60,000 nt of DNA, taken from assembly GCF_910592395.1 (NCBI RefSeq), contig NC_088325.1:6603501-6663500 (forward strand), in the 5' to 3' direction. Positions 1 through 8,449 of the stretch are shown here, in pieces. The notes under the pieces were generated by a model. It was not told the origin of the DNA, searched no databases, and saw only the letters and a program-made list of their open reading frames with translations. Source of the stretch: Lineus longissimus (Eukaryota; Nemertea; Pilidiophora; Heteronemertea; Lineidae). Both the position numbers and the translations under genes were made by a program. Each line of letters opens with the position of its first letter. Within the stretch, counting starts at the first letter, position 1.

Positions 1-51
1 TTATGCAATTTCAATCTCTAATTCGTCACAAGAATAATATGGAAGGACAAT
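1..51. repeat. Left copy of a 51-bp segment repeated at the window's right edge
   Basis: Bases 1-51 match 59950-60000 in the same orientation, with roughly 45 of 51 positions identical by eye. At the left edge the segment lies upstream of the gene 1 Ig exons. At the right edge it lies downstream of the last visible gene 2 Ig exon. I infer paralogous intron sequence left by tandem gene duplication, although a dispersed repeat is possible. Confidence 0.6.
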
Positions 52-164
52 TTTTCCAGGGTTAGGTTGGCATTTGAGACTGCTACACCGACCGATGCGA
101 GTGGTTTTGATCGGAGAAATTACACAGTGTCCGATTATATTCTATCATAAATTATTAATTATAT

Positions 165-300
165 AGGAACCTCATGGCCTAGTGGTTAACACTGCTGACT
201 ACCACGCAATAGGGCCTGGTTTCGATCCCGGGGCGAACCCAGGATTGTGTTGTTGGATGAACCGGCATGGCTTTCAAGAAACTAAAATTCCTGGCTCTTC
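165..300 (+). repeat. tRNA-derived SINE-like fragment
   Basis: An exact pol III A box (TGGCCTAGTGG, 175-185) is followed about 33 bases later by a B box (GGTTTCGATCCC, 218-229, one extra T). This is the spacing of a tRNA gene. The sequence does not fold into a clean cloverleaf and is embedded in non-coding DNA, so a tRNA-derived SINE or tRNA pseudogene is more likely than a working tRNA gene. Confidence 0.5.
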
Positions 301-1189
301 ACAACGCTCTTCACTGGCTTGAGATACCACAGCTGGTCCAGCCGAAACAGCGCAAGAGATATTCATTCTTTAACACAAACACTATTATTGACCTTGCCTT
401 TATTTTTCACAAGACTTAATCCATCCAACATGTCCAAGTTCTGGCCTTGAATACACATTGAAGGTCTCCTCTTTCTGACGTAACGTCGGAGCTGCAAAAG
501 TTCTCATTTATAGCTCCATTGACGCTTTGGATGACATTAAGGGATGACCTGTGTATTTTGTTGTGGGTTGAAACATGGGTGAGATGGTATTTGGTCGTAC
601 AACTTCACATTATGCAGAGTAATAATTCCTGAGGGGATCATTAAGGTTGAAGAGGGATTGGTGGGTTTAAGGTTTTATAAAGCTTGACTTGCTGAAATGG
701 AATCAGCTTCAAATAGCCTTGAATTTTAGATGCACCAGATTATTTGTTATTGAATACAACGACTCAGTCTTACTAAACATCGGAAGGTGAAATGTTTACA
801 TGTGAAGCTATTTGCAACATCACTGTACCGCTTGTAAAATTAATACGCCTGTAGGAGACTACAAAAGAAATGCTGATTCAGCAAAATAATCGTGTTGTGA
901 TATTTCGACGACAAATGATTTGACAGGATAACCAGGTCAAATTCTACTGTGAGGCGACTGGACTAGGAATTCCCAAGTATATGTTGTCTTCGATTGTCAC
1001 ATACACCGTGTTATGTAGAATTCTCATTGGTTGTTTTTGATAGAGATAGAAATGTCTTTCCTAATTGATTGCTTGGTCTTATGATAATGATAATCAATCA
1101 TTTAACTGCTATTTTCCAAGGAACATTATTTTGCTCCAATGTTTCGTATTATCATTATTCAAGATTTCAACCGAATACTTCAACAGCAA
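301..1189. other. Intronic or intergenic DNA with two possible Ig relics
   Basis: No complete exon is visible. Two short open stretches, 777-854 and 924-985 on the + strand, translate to peptides resembling the first half of an Ig domain (FTCEA and VKFYCEATGLGIPK around a B-strand cysteine). The second is preceded by an acceptor-like TTTGACAG. Neither continues into an F-strand YxC motif, so they are at best relics or split-domain exons. Confidence 0.3.
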
Positions 1190-1330
1190 TTGAAAGCAAT
1201 CGTAGGCCGGTAGGGACACCAAAAGTGACTGAGCTGGGAGTCGAACACATAATCTCTCGATCATCAGCTCGTATCTTACACTGCAAGCTTCTCCCTCAAA
1301 ATATCAAACTAGTAACTCTGGCCGGTTAGT
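1190..1330 (-). repeat. Degenerate tRNA-derived SINE fragment
   Basis: Read on the minus strand, a good B box (GTTCGACTCCC, within 1236-1248) is preceded by a weak A-box-like stretch near 1272-1300. It resembles the minus-strand SINE copies at about 54750 and 58960, which lie near homologous receptor exons. Decayed and not a functional tRNA. Confidence 0.35.
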
Positions 1331-1487
1331 TTCAAAAATAAATACCTGAATTCGAAGATGCATGCACTTGATTGTAAAAGGGGCACAATGGCTAGCCTCG
1401 ATTTAATTGGAGTTATTATAAAAAGTCTTACCTCAAAATGCGACACAAATCTCTCTTTTTCTCAACACCAAAATCTTCTGTTTTCAG

Positions 1488-1781
1488 TTCCGCACAACGT
1501 TCAAGTCAGGATTAGTAAGACGCCTGTGAACGAACATGAATACGTGCGGTTTGAATGTGCCACCAGCGGCGACAACCCAGTGGTCATCGAGCGGTGCCAG
1601 TGGCTCTGGATGAAGAGTGGATCGACCGCGGAACAGGTCATCCAAGACACCGCGACCAGCACGCAGAATGGAAAGTTCTTGGAGTTCATGCGTATACCGT
1701 ACGATAGGAGTGGAAAGTACTCATGTAAGGCTTGGATCCTTGGTAGGATAGAACAGGCATCGACAGTCCTGAATGTGCAAT
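1488..1781 (+). CDS. Gene 1: A-type Ig domain exon
   Basis: This 294-base exon codes one extracellular Ig-like domain of a predicted cell-surface receptor. It is bounded by a TTTTCAG acceptor and a GTAAGT donor. It starts and ends in phase 1, the usual arrangement for Ig exons, so it can be spliced in or out without frameshift. The Ig core is visible: B-strand cysteine in FECATSG, C-strand tryptophan in WLWMK, and DRSGKYSC carrying the F-strand cysteine. It begins with VP and ends in a split Cys codon, exactly like the A-type exons at 54178 and 58391, but is otherwise much diverged from them. It is followed 361 bases later by a B-type exon. The upstream exons and signal peptide of this gene lie outside the window. 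Confidence 0.8.
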
Positions 1782-2142
1782 GTAAGTTTGGTTCTGCATT
1801 CTTTGTCATATCTGCTGAGATATTTCACTGAACCTTCTATATCCAAACTGAGATTCCTTATGAAATGTATTTGTGACAGTTGTGAATACAATCGCAACTG
1901 GTATTCAAAAGCTCACCTGTCTAATAACCACAAATCACTTAAAAAGTAATTGAAGAGGTGGACACATTGTGAAACGTCCGTGAAGGGTTGACGTAGAAGG
2001 AGAATAAGGAATTCACAGGGGTCTCGACAATTGACAGAATAGTCAGAAACTTAACAATTTTCATCAGTTTACAAAATCTCCCCCTTATGTAATGCCCTGT
2101 GCATTATGCATTGGACACTGAAAACTTCCTTTTCACCCACAG

Positions 2143-2445
2143 ACTCTCCTAGAATAGACCCTGAGGCCAAAATGAAGTATGACGTGGTAGGCGACATTGG
2201 CAAGGAGGCATCGTTTGAACTATTCATAATCGCCAACCCGACTCCGGCGACAACTGGTTACATCTGGTCCAAAGATGACAACATCCTTTCGAACTCATCG
2301 TCCGACTATGAAATAACTTCCAGGCCGATGTCGAGCAAGTTGATCATCAAAATTGTCAAATCCTCCAATTATGATAACTATACGTGTTCTGTGAAAACGA
2401 GCGGATTTCAAGCGAAGGTTTTCAAATTTAAGCTCCTCAAACCAG
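2143..2445 (+). CDS. Gene 1: B-type Ig-like exon lacking the first cysteine
   Basis: This 303-base phase 1-1 exon (acceptor CACCCACAG, donor GTAAGT) codes about 101 residues of an Ig-like domain, membrane-proximal in the predicted receptor. The C-strand tryptophan (YIWSK) and the F-strand DNYTC are present. At the position of the B-strand cysteine the sequence reads GKEASFELF, with leucine in its place, so the canonical intradomain disulfide cannot form. The paralogous exon at 55020 shares the change; the two are about 84 of 101 residues identical by hand count. N-glycosylation sequons (SNSSS, DNYTC) are present. The upstream intron (about 1995-2142) also resembles 54865-55019. The next exon in phase is the transmembrane exon at 4129. 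Confidence 0.82.
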
Positions 2446-2871
2446 GTAAGTTGTATCATCTCTTGTTAGTTACACCAAGCATAATAAGATACGAAGATGT
2501 GTGCACGCCAATGGCCACCCCGAAACACCTGAGTCGTTCTTCGACGCAAACACACTGTGTCCTTCGACAGTTCGACAGTAGTTCGAATCTGTTGTCCGGT
2601 CTGGTTTTATGTCAAAATAAACATACTGACACAACACACAGAGTTACCTTCCTTCCATCAAGCGGAAATTTAAAGGTCAGACTGGGTCTTGAATCTAACA
2701 CCTTTGAAATGACAAATCAATATTGTGAATATCGGTATTTTCTATTTCACCACCAATTTGAAAAGAGTCCTAACACTTTAACAAACAGCTGCGGTCGTTG
2801 CCTGTTAACCCTTTGCGTGCCAATCGAAATCGATATAAATCCAAAGAGGTTCTTCAGCCTGGAATCCTGCA

Positions 2872-3104
2872 TAAGGGGAAGATTTCTCTTACCATAGGCA
2901 GTAAGGTTGTCTCACTTTCAATTTTCGACTACACTACAATCTTCTTCAGCAGACTGAAGATCGTCGTGTTGACGTCACGTGAGGCAGAAGTCACGTGACG
3001 TCAACACGACAATATTCAGACTGCTGCAGAAGATTGTGGTGTATTGTCTAAAATTACAGATGAGAAAACCTTACTGCCTGTAGGAAGAGAAAATCTTCCC
3101 CTAA
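2872..3104. mobile_element. Hairpin (snapback) repeat, about 115-bp arms
   Basis: Two imperfect inverted arms meet near 2992. The outer ends read AAGGGGAAGATTT on the left and the complement on the right. The centre contains TGACGTCACGTG in mirror-image copies. It looks like a palindromic MITE in the intron between the B-type Ig exon and the TM exon. I could not define a target-site duplication. Confidence 0.6.
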
Positions 3105-3119
3105 TGAAATAGATCTACC

Positions 3120-3290
3120 ACAAGGAGGCTTTTCCGCTTCTTTTAAACGGTTTCTCTAACCTTTTCCTGATTTTTCCAGAAAAAGTCCGACTTTCCCCTA
3201 AAAGGTCGAATTTCGAAAAATCCTGTGAAAAATACTCGGGCAATAAAGATCAAAGGCCTAAGTTGAATGGGTTATATGAACTAGGGGAAC
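3120..3290 (+). repeat. Partial copy of the GGAGGCTTTTCCG inverted-repeat element
   Basis: The stretch from AAGGAGGCTTTTCCGC through the CCTGTGAAAAATA region matches the arms of the element at 4500-5694 without the nested insertion. Only one arm is recognisable. Bases 3290-4128, the rest of the intron, hold nothing I recognise. Confidence 0.5.
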
Positions 3291-4128
3291 ACAAACACAC
3301 ACCGTGATTCTAGAATGTGAATACTAATTAGCTCATTCAATCAGGTCTCTCTGAGTGTTTTGCTTACATCTCAATTACACCGCACCGTCTTGGCGTCTTA
3401 TGAGTTAGGGGAATGGTTAGTTTCGATTTCGTCAAGTGATCGAACGTGCTGTCAACAGCGGCTGACCCCACAAGTAGATAATTTCATTTCTGAGTAAAAG
3501 CGGTTCACCACTAGGGGTGCTGATTTCCAAAAGGCGTATTCAAAAAGGCGTATTCTGTATAAAAACGATCTGACCATACCCTCATCATATGCATGGCCAT
3601 TTTTTAAACCATTTCCTTAAACATGTTTGTTTATTTAATTTGCAGAGAATACCCAAACGTCCCTCCTAGGTATGAATCGGATAGGTAAAAACAAACCTTG
3701 CATTGGAAACAAGTGACTGGAAAATATACAGGGCTAAGGATCAGATACTGCCAGACCAGACCACGGGTGACTGCATGACCCATATGTAAACTGTGCCTAA
3801 ACCAGAGGATATACATGCAGCTTTTTCCGTTTATCCCGATAAGACATATAATTATTATGTGGTGGTCGAAGATGGTGGTAATGTTGTGTACAGATGCGCG
3901 AGCTTCTAAAATCAGGTTGATGACAAGACAAACATAGCTGAGTAGGGTTGGCTTTAGCTAACTATGCATTAGACGATTATAAACAGATAAAAACTTGACG
4001 GAGCATAGAAACGTCGCTTTTAATGCAACGTGTGTTGATAATCTACTCATTCATACTTTATGCTGTCCGGCTAAAAAGGTAAGTTTGATGAAGAAAAAAT
4101 CCAGATTTTCTTTCTAATTTCTTTACAG

Positions 4129-4207
4129 CTGTTGTTGCTGTTGTTTGCAGTCTTGTTGGAGCAGGCATTGTAGCGATAACAGGCGTCATTCTGGCTGTTG
4201 TTCTATG
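4129..4207 (+). CDS. Gene 1: transmembrane-helix exon
   Basis: This 79-base exon follows a pyrimidine-rich TTCTTTACAG acceptor and ends at a GTAAGC donor. It enters in phase 1, completing a GCT alanine codon with the last base of the 2143-2445 exon, and leaves in phase 2. It codes about 27 uninterrupted hydrophobic residues, starting AVVAVVC and ending ILAVVLW with no charge, a single-pass membrane helix. The next exon opens with QRGLLRWGNRH, a basic stop-transfer sequence, so the C-terminus faces the cytosol. The matching of phases on both sides is strong support for this short exon. Confidence 0.85.
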
Positions 4208-4499
4208 GTAAGCTACTTCGGATACAGTACGAGTACTCAACAGATTTCGGTGAAGTTGAAGGGGGGGGGGGGCATATAGTTGTCGACACGAGCTTCTTGA
4301 TCGAATCATATTGAATCTACAATTAATATCCCAGAAACTATTAACACATGAAGCTAGCTGAAGGAATATTAGATACATAATCCTTAAGATTCTTATCAAC
4401 CATTGACGGTTCATAGATGAGTTGGATAATGAATAATTGAGTCATATGACATACCAATGTGAAATTAACTTGCCATGCACGAGTGATGTTTTCACTAAT

Positions 4500-5694
4500 G
4501 GGAGGCTTTTTCCGACTTATTAACGGTTTCTCTAACTTTTCCTTCAGTGAGGTTTCGCTATCCCGTTCCGAGAACCAATTCACCGAGAAAGACAAGTTTT
4601 TGTGTATGACGTCATCAGTTTTGGGGCTGGCTTTCCCGTTCTCGAAAGCGGATACCGTGAATCAGGCCGTGGAACCCGGTGGCTCCATCTCGAATAAATC
4701 TTTCTTCACATTTGATTGACCAAATACAGTATACAGTATCTGGAAAAGTCGAGACACCCTGATAAACAGGCTGAACTACGCCACTATAACAGTCAGTCGA
4801 AACACTGAAATCCGTGGAAAACTGTTGGATCTCGGCCAGGAATGCGAAACCCGTTTCTCGATATCCGATAACGGGAAAGGGAACGAGAACCATTCTCGGT
4901 GAATCGGTGCTCGGAACGGGAGAGCGAAAGCTCACTACTGTCCGACTTTTCCCCGACTTTGTCCAAAAGGTCGGATTTCCATAAAACCTGTGAAAAAAAC
5001 TAGGTCTTGCCAAAGTAGGCCATTAAAGATCGAAGGCCTTTGTTAAATGGGGTTAATGAGGTGTGATGAAAAAACCAAGAGTGACCATTTGCATGTCACA
5101 CACGAGTGCATCTGGCTTGGGCCACTCCGTGTTGAAGCAGGGGAGACTGTATATAATACTAGATGAAATCAGAGTCTTTCTATACAAGTATTTGAATAGA
5201 AAGACTCAGATGAAATACAGAAATGGCTTATTCTAGCAATTTACTTTCAAAGTTTCAAATTAATGGCTAGAAATAATGTTTTGCAATTGAATGTTATGCA
5301 GTTTATTTCATTAAATCATGTAGGAAATGAAATTATTCCTGAACTGAAAGTGAAACTATTGATATAATCTATTTTGCAAATAGATTAGAGCATGGTGTAC
5401 AATTCAAGAATCGTTTCAATATAAACAACTCTTTAAACATGGAGTGGCCCAAGCCAGATGCACTCATGTGTGAAATGCAAAGGGTCCAAAGGGGAGGAAG
5501 TAATTAGTATTCACACCTAGGGTCACTCTGGGTGTTTGTATCACACCTAATTTACCCCATTAAATTGAGGCCTTTGATCTTTAATGGCCTACTTTGGGAC
5601 GACCTGGTTTTTTTCACAGGTTCTATATCTGAGAAGTGTCGGATAAATCAGGAAAAGTTAGAGAAACCGTTAATAGTTCGCAAAGAAGCCTCCC
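4500..5694. mobile_element. Inverted-repeat element with GGGAGGCTT ends
   Basis: The left arm begins GGGAGGCTTTTTCCGAC and the right arm ends in its inverted counterpart GAAGCCTCCC. Further inverted matches run inward, including a segment at about 5091-5140 matched at about 5440-5480. The flanks ACTAAT and ACTATT could be a diverged 6-bp target duplication. No coding region is seen. It fills most of the intron between the TM exon and the tail exon of gene 1. Confidence 0.6.
4547..4935. mobile_element. MITE nested inside the 4500-5694 element
   Basis: The ends read GTGAGGTTTCGCTATCCCGT on the left and, inverted, GTGAGCTTTCGCTCTCCCGT on the right, giving inverted ends of about 40 bp. Its insertion splits the left arm of the host element: CTAACTTTTCC resumes as CCGACTTT after 4935. 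It is non-coding. Confidence 0.6.
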
Positions 5695-5790
5695 ACTATT
5701 GTTTGATTTTGATAGCTATTTGCGTGCAGTGACAAGAATCCCAACTTCCAACTCTTAGCCTCTCTGATAAAACTGTATTTACCTCTGTAG

Positions 5791-6502
5791 GCAACGTGGT
5801 TTGCTGCGATGGGGAAATAGGCACAGTCAGCGACCTGCAAATGACACCGTTGATTACGATGATACCAGGGTTGAATTCACAACAGCCGGAAATCGCCCTG
5901 TACACATCTACGCCAACATTGGGACGAATTACGTAAATGATATGTTCGACCCTGTACGCTGGGGTGGACAAAACCCCCAACAGCCAGTGCCTACGGGGCA
6001 CCACGTTCCGGTTCACGGAGTCCATGGGAATGAGCCAACGGACTCAGATGAAGAAGTGGATGCGTACGACTACGCGACATGGCAGCAGGGTGTTCTTGGT
6101 CAAAGCCCAGTTCCTGATCCTCAGCTGAGTCAAACGGAGTATGGCACCTCAGATGAAGAGTATGGGCAGAACGTCTTAAACGATTCACAACGCGAGCAGG
6201 AGAGACAGGAGCCTGAAGGCACATACAATGACCTACGAATCCTCGTAGAAGACGAACATATGGAGCTAAGAATCCTCGTAGAGGGGCAGCCTCACCGCAG
6301 CACAGCAGAGGGCAGTTCAAGCCAAGCCAATGGGGCCCATGGGAGGACTCCAAGTCGCTCGAATGTGGCCCAAGAGTTGACTCCAAGTCGTTCGAATGAC
6401 GATATGTCAAACGAGCAAGAGTCACTATATGCGCATTTAGATCCAGTAGCGCCAGTAATGCCTGGAGATTATTTGGACTTCAGACAACTAGGTTCGGAAT
6501 AG
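5791..6502 (+). CDS. Gene 1: cytoplasmic tail exon with tyrosine signalling motifs
   Basis: This is the terminal coding exon. The acceptor is CTCTGTAG, it enters in phase 2 completing a TGG codon, and a TAG stop lies at 6500-6502. It codes about 237 residues after the membrane helix, acidic and proline/glycine-rich, with no folded domain I recognise. Counting from 5801 as residue 1, there are ten tyrosines (19, 37, 44, 89, 91, 114, 121, 142, 210, 224). SLYAHL around Tyr210 fits the ITIM consensus (S/I/V/L)xYxx(I/V/L). YANI at 37 and YVND at 44 fit the pYxN form bound by Grb2-type SH2 domains. YNDL at 142 is a looser YxxL. Two short duplications are visible: LRILVE at 145 and 156, and TPSRSN at 183 and 194. 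Family knowledge suggests a phosphotyrosine-regulated, possibly inhibitory, receptor. The ligand is unknown. Confidence 0.85.
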
Positions 6503-7617
6503 GGTATCCACATCCCAATAGGCGGCGCAGATATTTACTTAAGTATGCGTCAAAAAAACGTCGAAATGCAGACAAGATTAAGGTTACAATGAAATACCCT
6601 AGTGACAATCAGTGCCACGTGGAGGCGGCCGTGGTCTTGCTGGTACGCGGTTATGACCTATCAGAAAACTCTTAAAGGGACACCTATGTCGAGTTGTTTG
6701 TCTTTGCTTGTGACAAACAGGCGGCGCTGTGTATAATATGATATATTGTATTGTTAATGTAATCTTTAGGAAGGTTGTGACCGTCGGTTACGTCACGCGG
6801 GCTTTCGTGGATAACGGGCTCCATCAAGGCCGCAAAATTCCGCTGTTCATTTTAATAGATAGAAGTCCTTTTTGCCGCGAAAAGTCCTTAGCAGTATATC
6901 TTCTAAAATGAGTGTTTTTGTAATATATTGCGTATGTTTGAGCACTGACATGACTGAAGTACTGTGGTAGCGTACCTGGTGACGAAAAATTCGAGCTTCG
7001 TGACGTAACCGAAGGTCTCCACCAGTCCGGTCCTATAAGGTATCGATATGTACGATATCCATAGTCTGCAATACACCCGGGAAGAGTCTAGCAGCCCTAG
7101 TGGTGGGGAGGTGAATTATAGCTTGCACAACTTTTATGGAGACACAAGGGTTTCGTTGAAGGAGAACTTTCTTGTCTTCGATTAACTTTTGAAAGTGTGG
7201 AAATTCAATTTAGACCCTATTTAATTCTGCGGACGAAAAGCCAAGACTTGCACCATATTAGATTTTTATCCAATCTTTAATTTGCCGGATCAAATATGTA
7301 TTTTGCAAACGCCACTATAGTTTTCACAAGATTACGAATATATAATAGCATGAGCTTCTCGTATAAACGCGTTGCGTGATACAGTAATAGACTCTGGAAT
7401 AGACTGCTTACTGGTGAAACTTACACCACTGTGTACGAGGACGGCTCGTGTCTTTGGTCCATTGCGTCATAGGGCACTGCCTGTGTATAGGCACAGTTCA
7501 GTTAATAAAGCACGTGTTAATAAGAACTCACACCGTCAAGTTGTCCTTTCGGTCGGCTGAGTCGCCGTGTATTATATTGACTTGGAATCACCAAATTGGT
7601 GCCGTGATCAACTGACA
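6503..7617. other. 3' flank of gene 1; inverted repeat; possible BEL LTR remnant
   Basis: No clear AATAAA lies in the first 400 bases after the stop, so the transcript end is not located. TGACCGTCGGTTACGTCACG (6778-6797) is repeated inverted near 6999-7015, suggesting a small MITE of about 240 bp. An AATAAA at about 7504, followed by TGGTGCCGTGATC at about 7598 just before the gag-like frame, could be the end of a BEL/Pao LTR and its primer-binding site. I could not fix LTR boundaries. Confidence 0.35.
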
Positions 7618-7619
7618 AA

Positions 7620-8340
7620 ATGACACCGAAAGTCGACGGGAAGGAACTCAAGGAACTGCAGAAACAACGAACCATCCAGCGGACTTACTTCACCAAAGCA
7701 GCCAACACAATCACGAAATTGTTCTAAAAGATGCCTCATTCCCGGTATACGTAAGAGTGCAGAAAGTTGAAACTTACTTATAATGGAGGAGAACTTTCCG
7801 GATATGACGGTGTTGGATTTAAGAATAGGATACGTTCTCGCTGAAACAGACGAGACTGCAGCTTCTATTATGTTGACGCGGCGTTTGAGAAAACGATGGA
7901 AAATCAAACTAAAATCGTCTGTGCAAAGATATTTCTAGATATGCATACGAAAGGCAAACCAACGGTTGCACCACCAACAACCTCGGGGAAAGCGACCACT
8001 ACTTCATCGAAACTTCCGTTTAACGGTAACCTTACTGATCCCGAATGGATTCCGTTTTGGGAGAGATTCCAGGCGGAAATTGGTAACCATCCTCTTTTTA
8101 TGGATATTAATCGGTTTTACTATTTATATGGATTACTCGAAGGAGAAGCTTTGGATTCAGTCAGGTCAATCGTGCATTCAACAGCAAATTACGCTATTTT
8201 TAAGAACGCGCTTTTAGGAGAACTTTGAAAATGATAAAAAGGTCATACGTGCGTATGTTTTGAGATTGATTCATCTGAAAGAACCAAGTATGTCGGGCCA
8301 AGGTCTAAGAACGTATCAATATCAAGTAATGACCGATCAA
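7620..8340 (+). pseudogene. BEL/Pao retrotransposon gag fragment (broken)
   Basis: An ATG at 7620 opens a 35-residue basic peptide ending in TAA. After frame changes, 7896-8228 codes about 110 residues with the pattern of the Pao/BEL gag region (DUF1759 type): LPFNGNLTDPEWIPFWERF, then FYYLYGLLEGEALDSV and a TANY motif. Immediately after the stop at about 8226 the family-like sequence continues in another frame (FENDKKVIRAYVLRLIHLKE), so a small indel breaks the gene. No protease, RT or integrase follows, because sequence homology is lost before the foldback element at 8450. A dead, 5'-only fragment. Confidence 0.6.
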
Positions 8341-8440
8341 TGTTGGGTTATTCCTCCAAGGTTATTCCAGGCTCTTTGTGCTCACGAACGAGTCATAAAA
8401 CATAGTTCAAGGAACGAATATATATATCAATTATAAATCA

Positions 8441-8449
8441 CTAGCATAT
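8441..8449. repeat. Left 9-bp flanking duplication of foldback element
   Basis: CTAGCATAT occurs at 8441-8449 and again at 10765-10773, immediately outside the two inverted ends of the foldback element. I read it as a target-site duplication. Confidence 0.55.

Noticed and set aside
170-240. Functional tRNA gene
   Set aside because: A and B boxes are good, but no clean acceptor or anticodon stem could be paired, and similar sequences recur as dispersed repeats. Called SINE-like instead.
2446-2897. Extension of the Ig frame past 2445
   Set aside because: The frame stays open by chance. A strong GTAAGT donor, conserved in the paralogue at 55323, ends the exon, and the downstream peptide has no Ig character.
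6963-7593. Complete BEL/Pao 5' LTR
   Set aside because: There is an AATAAA and a possible primer-binding site, but no second LTR in the window to compare and the 5' limit is arbitrary.
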